Origin: a bacterium 1XD42-76 | GTDB taxonomy: Bacteria > Bacillota > Clostridia > Lachnospirales > Lachnospiraceae | DNA length: 64,000 nt | Reading direction: 5' to 3' | Assembly: GCA_009917545.1 (NCBI GenBank) | Contig: QZDW01000015.1 | Coordinates: 57,476 to 121,475 of the forward strand | Part shown: positions 8,767-17,252 of the stretch, in pieces | How positions within the stretch are numbered: the first letter of the stretch is position 1 | Layout of the letters: each line of letters opens with the position of its first letter | Notes under the pieces: model-generated | What the model saw: only the letters and a program-made list of their open reading frames with translations | Told to the model about the DNA's origin: nothing | Database searches by the model: none | Position numbers and translations under genes: made by a program

Positions 8767-9634
8767 AGACGTTCCTCGATTCCTCCCTGGTAAACCGCAG
8801 GCGGTACGGATAATGCGTTTTCCGTTTCTCCTCCGGAGGCATTTGCATATAATCCCCGTACTGCCGCTCCATTAACTCCTTCACATCACCTGTGAAAAAG
8901 AGCGTCGTGTCCTCAAACTCCAGCGCCGCGAGCGGAAACATCTTCTCCCGGTCAATCACGTTCCAGAACGGATTTGTATCCGGCAGAAACGCCATCCGCT
9001 TTGTCCTGCGGTTCTCGTATTTCCGACACGCTGCCTCACAGTGGGCACGGAAAATAGCCGGCCGGATATGCAGGAACCGGATCGCCTTGTGTACGGCCCG
9101 ACAGACAAGGTAAATCGCCTCTGCCTTCCAGCCCGTCTGCGCCAGATACGGCCGCTCCATACAGGAAAGCACCAGGAGTTTACTCCAGACCCAGGCGCTC
9201 CAGGCCTGAAGCTGGCAGGCGATCCTCCCGTCCGCCAGGTTATCCATCACATAAAGATCAAGGAAAATTCCGAACGGACAGTCCACATCTTTCATGACCG
9301 CCTCCCGGAACTCAGTGCCGTACTTACAAAGACGCGTTGTCATCATGGGATAATTTTCATTTGTTTTATTATTGAGAATATAATATTTTCCCTTCCACTC
9401 CCGTCGCGCAAAGCGCAGGAAACGCTCAAAATCCTTCCGTGGCATGGCGATGTCAATATCGTCATCCCAGGGGATAAAGCCCTTATGGCGCAGTGCGCCA
9501 ATCCCTGTTCCGCCAATCCCGAAATATATGAGACTGTAGTCATCGCACAGCTTCTTAAAATCCTTTAGCATGGAAAGCTCAACGGACTGGAGTCGTTTCA
9601 ATACCTGCGGCTCGTAAAATTCAGGCATTTCCAA
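8735..9634 (-). CDS. LicD family phosphotransferase
   Basis: A 299-residue member of the LicD family, nucleotidyltransferase-fold enzymes that transfer phosphocholine or a similar group from its CDP form to a glycan. The hallmark GGTGIGALRHKGFIPWDDDI is at about 41-60, with IGGTGIGA and the catalytic DDDID acidic cluster. Its end overlaps the aminotransferase start by 32 bases and its start overlaps glf by 14, so it belongs to the same operon. The transferred group would be that activated by the LicC-like enzyme. Confidence 0.9.
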   Translation of the reverse strand: MEMPEFYEPQVLKRLQSVELSMLKDFKKLCDDYSLIYFGIGGTGIGALRHKGFIPWDDDIDIAMPRKDFERFLRFARREWKGKYYILNNKTNENYPMMTTRLCKYGTEFREAVMKDVDCPFGIFLDLYVMDNLADGRIACQLQAWSAWVWSKLLVLSCMERPYLAQTGWKAEAIYLVCRAVHKAIRFLHIRPAIFRAHCEAACRKYENRRTKRMAFLPDTNPFWNVIDREKMFPLAALEFEDTTLFFTGDVKELMERQYGDYMQMPPEEKRKTHYPYRLRFTREESRNVYVCKGMCKGD

Positions 9635-10727
9635 ACTCCCTCTTCACACAGACAAGCGCCGACTCGATGACCTTATCCATATCATAATATTTATACTCGG
9701 CCAGCCTGCCTCCGAAGATCACATTCTTCTCCTTTGCGGCCAGCTCGGCGTACTTCTGGTACAGCGCCTGATTCTTTTCATCATTGACCGGATAATACGG
9801 CTCCATGCCCTCCGTCCACTCGGCCGGATATTCCTTCGTAATCACGGTCTTTTCCTGTGTCCCGAACTCAAAATGCTTGTGCTCGATGATCCTCGTGTAC
9901 GGTGTCTCGCGGTCCGTATAGTTGATGACCGCATTTCCCTGGAAATTGTCTGTATCAAGCACCTCGTTCTCAAACCGCAGGCTCCGGTACTCAAGCTTTC
10001 CGTAGCAGTCGTTAAAATAGCGGTCGATCATGCCGGTATATACCACCTGATCTGCCAGAGAGTCAAAGGCCTGTTTATCTGAGAAATAATCCGTGCCCAG
10101 CCGCACCTCACATCCCTCAAACAGCTTCTTTGTGATCTCGTTGTATCCGCCCACCGGAATCCCCTGGAACAAATCATTAAAATAATTGTTATCATACGTA
10201 TAGCGGACCGGAAGGCGCTTGATGATAAAGGCCGGCAGCTCTTTACAGTCCCTGCCCCACTGTTTTTCCGTATACCCCTTGACCAGCTTCTGGTAAATGT
10301 GCGTCCCCACGAGGCTGATCGCCTGTTCCTCCAGGTTGGCCGGTTCCCCTTTAATGACCTTTCTCTGCTCGCTTATGATCTGCTTTGCCTCTTCCGGCGT
10401 GGAGATCCCCCACATGCGGCTGAAGGTATTCATATTAAAGGGCATATTATACATCTCACCCTTATAATTTGCCATCGGACTGTTCGTATAGCGGTTAAAC
10501 TCGGCCAGGCTGTTCACAAATCTCCAGACCTCACGGTTACTCGTGTGGAAAATGTGGGCGCCGTACTTATGGACATTGATTCCCTCTACTTCCTCGCAAT
10601 AAACGTTTCCGCCCACATGCTCCCGCTTCTCAAGTACCAGGCACGTCTTGCCGTTCTTTTTCGCAAAATATGCAAATACGCCTGCAAACAGCCCGCTGCC
10701 TACAAGCAGATAATCATACCGTTTCAT
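9621..10727 (-). CDS. glf: UDP-galactopyranose mutase
   Basis: FAD enzyme that converts UDP-galactopyranose to UDP-galactofuranose in the cytosol. Visible are the Rossmann motif YDYLLVGSGLFAGVFAYFA at the N-terminus, the second flavin motif EKREHVGGN, the substrate loop HKYGAHIFHTSN, and FNMNTFSRMWG. The chosen ATG at 10727 is preceded by GGAGGAGAAAAT; an upstream in-frame start at 10766 has no such site. At about 368 residues it is the normal family length. It implies a galactofuranose-containing surface glycan, with one of the nearby GT2 enzymes as the likely transferase. Confidence 0.95.
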   Translation of the reverse strand: MKRYDYLLVGSGLFAGVFAYFAKKNGKTCLVLEKREHVGGNVYCEEVEGINVHKYGAHIFHTSNREVWRFVNSLAEFNRYTNSPMANYKGEMYNMPFNMNTFSRMWGISTPEEAKQIISEQRKVIKGEPANLEEQAISLVGTHIYQKLVKGYTEKQWGRDCKELPAFIIKRLPVRYTYDNNYFNDLFQGIPVGGYNEITKKLFEGCEVRLGTDYFSDKQAFDSLADQVVYTGMIDRYFNDCYGKLEYRSLRFENEVLDTDNFQGNAVINYTDRETPYTRIIEHKHFEFGTQEKTVITKEYPAEWTEGMEPYYPVNDEKNQALYQKYAELAAKEKNVIFGGRLAEYKYYDMDKVIESALVCVKREFGNA

Positions 10728-10814
10728 ATTTTCTCCTCCATCGTCAGTAAACCTTCGTGCGCCCACAGCGTAACTTTTCCCTCTATCTTACTATATCCTG
10801 GCAGAAAAGTAAAA

Positions 10815-11303
10815 TTAACTTTTTCTTTCCTTTATAAAACATATCACAAATGCGATAAACTGAGAGACCATATACAGGACCGCTCCGGCAAAAATGCACA
10901 CATCTCCCAGATTAAGCACCACACGCTTTAAAAACTTCCAGCATATGGAAAAGTAATCCACCACATATCCCCGCTTCATACGGTCGTACAAATTGCTTAC
11001 ACCGCCAGCCAGCGTCAGCGTCAGCGCCAGCTTTTCCATGAATCTTCCGCGGCAGCTCATCAGCCAGAGCCAGATCCCGGCAATCCCTGACGTAATGCAC
11101 AAAGGCACCGTTTCCACTACCTGTCGGCGCTCCCTGAGTACTCCAAATGAAAACCCTGTATTATGGTTACGATGCAGGCGGAGCATCCCTTTTAAAGCCG
11201 GGACGTCCCTTGGAAATCCGGCCTCGTCCTGCGTCTCCACCCAGTTCTTTAACCCCAGGTCCAGGCAGGTCATCACCGCCCCAAATGTCAAAAATCCAAA
11301 CAT
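10815..11303 (-). CDS. lspA: Divergent signal peptidase II (LspA)
   Basis: A 162-residue membrane aspartyl protease of the lipoprotein signal peptidase family. Four hydrophobic helices are visible. The two catalytic aspartates fit D116 in GYVVDYFSI and D134 in LNLGDVCIF, and HNTGFSFGVL stands for the usual N-x-G-A-A-F-G block. The GGVSNLYDRMKRG segment matches the family's GN-x-x-D-R-x-x-x-G with a Ser insertion. It lies at the promoter-proximal end of the glycan operon instead of beside a pseudouridine synthase gene. It may be an accessory LspA. Family assignment firm, role in this locus unknown. Confidence 0.82.
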   Translation of the reverse strand: MFGFLTFGAVMTCLDLGLKNWVETQDEAGFPRDVPALKGMLRLHRNHNTGFSFGVLRERRQVVETVPLCITSGIAGIWLWLMSCRGRFMEKLALTLTLAGGVSNLYDRMKRGYVVDYFSICWKFLKRVVLNLGDVCIFAGAVLYMVSQFIAFVICFIKERKS

Positions 11304-11484
11304 AATCTACTCCTTTCCGTGTCAGTCGCATGTCAGGCATTCCCCGCAAACCGCTCAGACAATAATCAGTCCTTTCATTTAATTACCATCTTACACTATT
11401 TTGCTCTCCCCGTCCACCCATTTCCCCTCACAAATCCTTATGCTCCTGCATATAGTATAAACAACTTTTACCTGGAGTATCAAC

Positions 11485-13191
11485 ATGCCCTGTACAGAAA
11501 ATGTTGCTTCTGAGGACTATGCTGATTTTATCACACCATATTACAACCTGCCCAGCGAATACCTTGCTGAGGCTTATACGGACTGTGTTGACTTCATCAA
11601 CCATCAATACGCCGTACTCTATGTCCCACTCAACTTTGTCAGCCCCTTAAGCCTCTCGTCCTTCTATTATGATACGATACCCAAGCTCTTTTCCCTACAG
11701 GACTCTGCGGGCGTCGAAGCAACCGGAATCTCCCAGGCTGTACGTCTGCCAGCTCTCTCAAACGGAGGCCGCGGCACTCTCATCGGCTTTATTGACACCG
11801 GAATCGACTATCAGAACCCTATTTTCCGCAACCAGGACGGCTCCACAAGGCTTCTTGGCATCTGGGACCAGACGCACGGAAACGGAAATACTATCCCCGG
11901 GAATACGTTCCGTACTCTCTACGGGACACAGTATACACAGGAGCAAATTGACCAGGCACTCCGCTCTGATGACCCGTTCTCTGTCGTTCCCTCCCGAGAT
12001 GAAAACGGACACGGCACCTTTCTCGCATCCGTCGCAGCCGGAGGAGTCGATGAGAGTGCAGGTTTTGCCGGAGCTGCGCCCAAAGCTTCCATCGCAGTTG
12101 TAAAGCTGAAGCCTGCCAAACAATATCTGCGGGATTTTTTTCAAATCCGTGAGGGCGCTGATGCCTATCAGGAAAATGATATCATGATGGGTATAACCTA
12201 TCTGTATGCCCTGGCCCGTCAGTATTTCATGCCTGTCGTTATCTGTCTGGGGCTTGGCACGAATCAGGGAAGCCATGACGGGATCTCCCCGCTCTGTACC
12301 TATTTAAACGAGATGAGCACCTTCGTAGGCTCCGCCATTATCGTATCCGCCGGAAATGAAACCGGCTACGGCCATCACTACCACGGCATCTCGACACAGG
12401 GCGGGACTCAGAATGATGTGGAATTACGCGTCGGGGAAAATGAGTCGGGCTTTTCTATGGAATTGTGGGCACGCAACATCGAGCTCTATCGTATCGGCTT
12501 TGTCTCTCCCAGCGGGGAGATCGTCCGTGAACTCCCCGCCATTTCTGAAAATGAAGACGTTATCACCTTCCTACTCGACGAAACAGAAATCAACGTCTTT
12601 TCCAGTATCGTAAATGTTGCCACCGGCAATCAGCTCATTTTTATCCGTTTCAAAAAGCCGCTCCCCGGCATCTGGCATATCATCGTCTACAGCTCGATTG
12701 ATATCCAGGGAGATTTCCATATCTGGCTCCCGAGCCAGGGATTTATTTCTGATGACACCACTTTTCTGCGCCCTGACCCGGACACACTTATCATGTGTCC
12801 CGGAAATGCCAATTATCCGATTACCGTAGCCGCCTATGACTACCGGACAGAAGGTATTTATATACATTCCAGCCGCGGCTTCAGCCGGAGCGGGCAGATC
12901 AAACCGGAAATTGCTGCCCCTGGTGTGGAAATCCTGGGAGCCGGCACCGGAGCAGCTCCCTTTATCCGCATGACCGGCACTTCTGCGGCCGCTGCCTACG
13001 CGGCAGGAGCTGCCGCCATTCTCCTTCGCTGGGGGATTCTGGAAGGCAATGATCTGTTTATGACAACCTCGGGCATCAAATCCTATTTTATCCGGGGAGC
13101 CACGAGAAATCCCGGTCTTACCTATCCTAACAAGGAATTCGGCTATGGAACGCTTGATTTATATCAGTCCTTTCTGAGTCTGCGCAGTTAA
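11485..13191 (+). CDS. Subtilisin-like S8 protease, CspB-like
   Basis: A 568-residue protein with a ~90-residue N-terminal prodomain and an intact S8 triad: D104 in GFIDTGIDYQ, H176 in ENGHGTFLAS, and S500 in TGTSAAAAYAAG. An inserted jellyroll-like region between His and Ser makes it longer than secreted subtilisins, which is the layout of clostridial CspB/CspBAC germination proteases. No signal peptide is evident, so cytosolic or spore-associated action is likely. The SD GGAG lies seven bases before the ATG. It is transcribed divergently from lspA and ends at a strong hairpin. In sporulating clostridia CspB processes the cortex hydrolase SleC; that role here is inferred. Confidence 0.88.
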   Translation: MPCTENVASEDYADFITPYYNLPSEYLAEAYTDCVDFINHQYAVLYVPLNFVSPLSLSSFYYDTIPKLFSLQDSAGVEATGISQAVRLPALSNGGRGTLIGFIDTGIDYQNPIFRNQDGSTRLLGIWDQTHGNGNTIPGNTFRTLYGTQYTQEQIDQALRSDDPFSVVPSRDENGHGTFLASVAAGGVDESAGFAGAAPKASIAVVKLKPAKQYLRDFFQIREGADAYQENDIMMGITYLYALARQYFMPVVICLGLGTNQGSHDGISPLCTYLNEMSTFVGSAIIVSAGNETGYGHHYHGISTQGGTQNDVELRVGENESGFSMELWARNIELYRIGFVSPSGEIVRELPAISENEDVITFLLDETEINVFSSIVNVATGNQLIFIRFKKPLPGIWHIIVYSSIDIQGDFHIWLPSQGFISDDTTFLRPDPDTLIMCPGNANYPITVAAYDYRTEGIYIHSSRGFSRSGQIKPEIAAPGVEILGAGTGAAPFIRMTGTSAAAAYAAGAAAILLRWGILEGNDLFMTTSGIKSYFIRGATRNPGLTYPNKEFGYGTLDLYQSFLSLRS

Positions 13192-13215
13192 GCCGGCGTC
13201 GTGAGAACAGGCACA

Positions 13216-13260
13216 TGAAAGGGGCAGCCGCAGCATTCCATATTGCGGCTGCCCCTTTCA
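13216..13260. terminator. Perfect 17-bp inverted repeat between convergent genes
   Basis: TGAAAGGGGCAGCCGCA (13216-13232) is exactly complementary to 13244-13260, with an 11-base loop. It lies between the stop of the S8 protease (plus) and that of the ClpX paralogue (minus), so it probably terminates both. T-tracts are short, with the stem ends providing the A/T run. Confidence 0.8.
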
Positions 13261-13291
13261 CAGAGCCATTTTCTGTATCGCAGATTCTCTT

Positions 13292-14938
13292 CTATTGTGC
13301 CATATCCTCCAGCAGATTGCTGTTTCGCATCCCGATACGCGGGCCTCCCTTATTTTCCAGGTAGGCTTGTGTAATTGTCACAGAGCCGATATCGGAATCC
13401 TTGGGGATCTCGTACATGATATCCAGCATGAATTCCTCGATGATCGCCCGCAGGGCCCGTGCTCCCGTCTCCTTTTTCATGGCCTCCCCGGCAATCCATT
13501 CCAGAGCATCCTCATCAAAACTTAACGCTACCTCGTCCATCTCCAGAAGCTTTTGATACTGCTTTAAGATTGCATTTTTCGGTTCCTTTAAGATCCTTAT
13601 CAGGAACTCCTTTGTAAGGCCCTGCAACGGCGCAATCACCGGAAGACGTCCCAGAAATTCCGGTATCATACCGAAATTTCTCAGATCTTTATTCGCCACT
13701 TTGCCGAAGATATCCGGATCTTTATCATATTTATCCTTTAAATCCGCCCCGAAACCAATGGAGGATTGTTTGCTCAAGCGTTCTTTTATAATATTTTCCA
13801 GATCCGGGAACGCTCCGCCGCAGATGAACAGAATGTTGTCTGTATTTACTGTCTCCATCGGAGTCATGGCATTTTTCTGATTCGTACCCACTGGTACTTC
13901 CACATCGGCTCCTTCCAGGAGCTTCAGAAGCTCCTGCTGTACCGATTCCCCGCTGACGTCACGCGTGCTGGTGGATTTTTTCTTAGCGATTTTGTCGATC
14001 TCGTCAATGAACACGATACCCATCTCCGCCTTCTCCACATCATTCCCGGCTGCTGCCAGAAGCTTGGAAATCACGCTTTCGATATCATCCCCGATATATC
14101 CCGCCTCTGTAAGGGACGTTGCATCCGCGATGGCAAGCGGCACGTCCAAAAGCCTGGCTAACGTCTTAACCAGATATGTCTTTCCGCTTCCTGTGGGGCC
14201 AATCATCAGGATATTCGACTTCTCGATCTCCACATCCATTCCAAACCGTTCTGCGTCAGGGGAGGTCTTGGAGTATACTCTTTTGTAATGGTTGTAAACG
14301 GCGACAGAAATGATCTTTTTCGCCTTCTCCTGCCCGATCACATACTCGTCCAGACGCTCCTTGATAATATGGGGCGAGGGGATATCCCTCAGTTGGAACA
14401 GTTCCTTTTTCTTTCCCTTTTCGCTCTTTTTTCTGACACGTTTTTTCCCCGTCACCGCGCTCAAATCAATCTGGCCGATAGGAATACCCCAGCCCATGCT
14501 CCCCCACGGAAAGGGGCCCGGATACGGATTCGGTCCATCCTCTTTGTTCTCCTCTGTTTCTTCGGGCTCTTCCCCGCCTTCCTCCACATTTTGCGACCGG
14601 CTGTCCGGATGCGGCTCTTTCTGCCCCTGCCTTCCTGTCTCCGGCTCTTCCTTTTCTTCCTCTGGCTCTCCATCCTTTGTCTGGGGAGTTATGTTCTTCC
14701 CCGGATTGAGGATCCCCATCTGAGCGTTCCAAAGCTGCTCCGGCGAAAGCTTCGATAAATCGAAGCCGTTTCTTGTAACCATATCAAAAGCTTTCTGCAT
14801 ACAATCTCTGCAGACATCCAGGCCTCCGGGCATTGTAACCATCTTTCCGGCTTTGCTTTCCGGCCGCCGACAGACACAGCAAACCTTTTCGTATTCATCC
14901 TCATGTCGCTCTGTTGCATTCTTTTCCTTATCTTCCAA
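13292..14938 (-). CDS. ClpX-type AAA+ unfoldase with an extended linker
   Basis: AAA+ ATPase of the ClpX family. It has an N-terminal C4 zinc domain (Cys pairs near 21-23 and 43-46), then ~100 residues rich in Glu, Gly and Pro (about 78-178) that normal ClpX lacks, then Walker A GPTGSGKT (247-254), Walker B IVFIDEIDK, the arginine-finger region and an IGFGAD loop matching the IGF motif that docks ClpP. Length is 549 versus ~420 for canonical ClpX. The start is a TTG at 14936-14938: AAGGAGA sits six bases upstream, while the ATG at 15004 has no site. No clpP or tig adjoins, so it is probably a second ClpX. Confidence 0.85.
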   Translation of the reverse strand: MEDKEKNATERHEDEYEKVCCVCRRPESKAGKMVTMPGGLDVCRDCMQKAFDMVTRNGFDLSKLSPEQLWNAQMGILNPGKNITPQTKDGEPEEEKEEPETGRQGQKEPHPDSRSQNVEEGGEEPEETEENKEDGPNPYPGPFPWGSMGWGIPIGQIDLSAVTGKKRVRKKSEKGKKKELFQLRDIPSPHIIKERLDEYVIGQEKAKKIISVAVYNHYKRVYSKTSPDAERFGMDVEIEKSNILMIGPTGSGKTYLVKTLARLLDVPLAIADATSLTEAGYIGDDIESVISKLLAAAGNDVEKAEMGIVFIDEIDKIAKKKSTSTRDVSGESVQQELLKLLEGADVEVPVGTNQKNAMTPMETVNTDNILFICGGAFPDLENIIKERLSKQSSIGFGADLKDKYDKDPDIFGKVANKDLRNFGMIPEFLGRLPVIAPLQGLTKEFLIRILKEPKNAILKQYQKLLEMDEVALSFDEDALEWIAGEAMKKETGARALRAIIEEFMLDIMYEIPKDSDIGSVTITQAYLENKGGPRIGMRNSNLLEDMAQ

Positions 14939-15045
14939 TGTTATTCTCCTTGTCCCGTTTCGGTTCTTATCCTTTCTCTCAGGCCGGAACCTGCTCGTTT
15001 TCACCGGTTCCCTTTGAGTATAGCAATCCTGACCGGCAATGTAAA

Positions 15046-15092
15046 GAAAAAAATGACGGAAAAAGGAATGCCGTCAATGACAGCATCCCTTT
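15046..15092 (-). terminator. Rho-independent terminator downstream of htrA
   Basis: On the minus strand AAAGGGATGC and GCATTCCTTT (15083-15092 with 15062-15071) form a stem around an 11-base loop, followed by a run of T beyond CCG. It ends the HtrA transcript before the ClpX paralogue gene. Confidence 0.75.
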
Positions 15093-15150
15093 GCCCGTAT
15101 TCGAATATTTCAGCAACCGTTCCGCCTGCCCGAAGGCTGTGGGCTTCGGT

Positions 15151-17040
15151 TTACTGCCCGTTTTTCCCATCTTCTGCTTCCTGCGCTTGCTCGCCTAATG
15201 TTACCTGAACCTCGCGCTCCACATATTCGCCGTTTTCCAGCGACTGCACGGTCAGCGTTACAGTATCGCCCGCCTTATAATATGTCAGCAGACGTGACAG
15301 ATCCGCGTAACTTGTGATTCGTTCCCCGTCCAGTTTAGTGATAATATCCTTTTCCCTCAGATCGCTTCCGGCTGCCCCGGAGTCTTCCATAATCTTATAT
15401 ACAAATACGCCTTCCGGCATCCCGTAAAGACTGGCAGTCATGGAATCAATATTCTGAAGCTGAATTCCCAGATATCCTCTCTCTGACTCCTCTACCTTGA
15501 TCTTCGTCGTACGATTCATCAGGTCGTCGATGACATCTTTGACCTGCGATACCGGGATCGCATAACCGATTCCTTCCACGTTGGAATCCGCATATTTGGC
15601 TTCATTAATACCGATGACCTCACCTGCGGCATTCAAAAGTGCGCCGCCGCTGTTGCCCGGATTGATTGCGGCATCTGTCTGAATCACCTTTTTTGTCACA
15701 TTATCTACGGTGATTTCCCTGTCCAAAGCACTCACATAGCCCACGGTCACGCTCTGACCATGTCCCAGCGCATTACCGATCGCCACGACTCCCTGTCCCA
15801 TTTTCAGGGAATTGGAATCACCGAGTGTCGCTACCTTGATCTGTTCCCTCGTCTCCGCCGGAATCTGATCCAGCGGCACTGCAATGACCGCCAGATCGGA
15901 CTCACTGTCCGTACCCTTTACTGCTGCCTGAACACTTGTATTGTCAATAAAAGTAACCGCAAGGCTGTTGGCATTATCAATTACGTGATGATTTGTCGCT
16001 ACCAGAAGTTCTGCTTCGTTCTGCCCGACGATGATTCCGGAGCCGCTGCTGGGAATCTTATATGTCTGGGACTGCCCAAACCAGGTATTGCTCTGATATA
16101 GCATGGTATTTGTAATTGCCACCACCGATGGCATCGCAGAGGCAACAATGCCGGAAACATCCATCATCGCCACACCTGGCGCCGCCTCCCCCGAAGCCGG
16201 GCTCGAGGAAACCGTCGGGGCACTCCCCGTGGAAGCCTCCGCCTCTGTCGCTGCCGGTTCTGCTTGTGGGAACATGATACCTGCTGCCCGGTTTACCCCA
16301 AACATGGTAGTTCCGGACACGACTCCGAACAAAAGCGCGGCGGCTGTCACCGTTGCTGTTGTCTTCACAAAAGATCGCTTCTTTGTCTTATCAACACCGG
16401 CTCCCTTACCGGACTTTTGAGCTGCCTCCTGATTGTCGCTGCTGCCGGAATTCGACCTGCCGTAATAATCATACATTCCCTGCTCCGGATATCGCATTCT
16501 GCTGCGGGGATCCTGAGTATACTGCGGCCAGCCATAGCCCTGGCCCGCCTGCTGGTTCTGAGAATACGGGGCATTCGTCTGACCTGGCTGACTATAGCCC
16601 TGAAGGGTTTGCCCCTGTACAGACTGTCCGTAACCCTGCCCCTGATAGGAACCATAACCCGGATTCGCATAGCCCTGGCCTGCATGCCCGTAATTTGGAT
16701 GCTGGGCTGACTGGCCCTGGGCTTGGCTGCCATAGTTCCGGCTCTGATCCGGCTGGCCCTGGCCTGTACTGCCATAACCCTGATTCTGGCCTGCGTTGCC
16801 ATATGTCTGACCGCAGTCCGTAACGCCTTGGCCTGTACTGTCACTGCCTGTGCCCCGAATTCCGCTGCCGGCACCGGAGATCTGTTCCAGCCCGCTCTGG
16901 TCTGCACTTCCACTATTTTGTACGGACATGCCGCTGTTCTGTTCTGACGGCTGCTCAGCGGATCCATTCTGTGCTGCCGTGTCTATTTTCTTTTCTTTCT
17001 CCATCCCATCTGTTTCTGTCCATTTATTTTCATCAAACAT
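15151..17040 (-). CDS. HtrA/DegP-like membrane-anchored serine protease
   Basis: About 629 residues. The first ~210 are hydrophilic and dominated by Gln, Gly, Tyr, Ser and Asn with recurring GQGYG-like units. One transmembrane helix (about 225-250) follows a basic KTKKR stop. The extracytoplasmic trypsin-like domain has H352 in ATNHHVID, D382 in SESDLAVI and S464 in NPGNSGGALL. A PDZ domain begins at GYLGIQLQNI. The start at 17040 is preferred because AAAGGAG lies seven bases ahead; the 17088 start lacks a site. It probably degrades misfolded envelope proteins. The long low-complexity cytoplasmic arm is unlike the short tails of most Firmicute HtrA proteins. Confidence 0.9.
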   Translation of the reverse strand: MFDENKWTETDGMEKEKKIDTAAQNGSAEQPSEQNSGMSVQNSGSADQSGLEQISGAGSGIRGTGSDSTGQGVTDCGQTYGNAGQNQGYGSTGQGQPDQSRNYGSQAQGQSAQHPNYGHAGQGYANPGYGSYQGQGYGQSVQGQTLQGYSQPGQTNAPYSQNQQAGQGYGWPQYTQDPRSRMRYPEQGMYDYYGRSNSGSSDNQEAAQKSGKGAGVDKTKKRSFVKTTATVTAAALLFGVVSGTTMFGVNRAAGIMFPQAEPAATEAEASTGSAPTVSSSPASGEAAPGVAMMDVSGIVASAMPSVVAITNTMLYQSNTWFGQSQTYKIPSSGSGIIVGQNEAELLVATNHHVIDNANSLAVTFIDNTSVQAAVKGTDSESDLAVIAVPLDQIPAETREQIKVATLGDSNSLKMGQGVVAIGNALGHGQSVTVGYVSALDREITVDNVTKKVIQTDAAINPGNSGGALLNAAGEVIGINEAKYADSNVEGIGYAIPVSQVKDVIDDLMNRTTKIKVEESERGYLGIQLQNIDSMTASLYGMPEGVFVYKIMEDSGAAGSDLREKDIITKLDGERITSYADLSRLLTYYKAGDTVTLTVQSLENGEYVEREVQVTLGEQAQEAEDGKNGQ

Positions 17041-17220
17041 ATCAATGCTCCTTTCTGACAAAATATGTTTTCTTTGTTTCTGGAACATAGCTTACCAGCC
17101 ATTTGTGATAAAAATGTGACGAAATTATAACTGATATGTGAAATCACTTCTGAACTGCATTCGGACCGTTTGTGCAAAAATATATGGACTGCCTGCAGAT
17201 TATACAGGCGGCACGTGACA

Positions 17221-17245
17221 GGACCGGGAGCCATACCCCCGGTCC
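17221..17245. terminator. GC-rich hairpin after the ROK kinase gene
   Basis: GGACCGGG (17221-17228) pairs exactly with CCCGGTCC (17238-17245) just past the kinase stop. There is no clear T-tract, so it could be an RNA-stabilising or weak terminating hairpin. Confidence 0.45.
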
Positions 17246-17252
17246 ACTGTCC

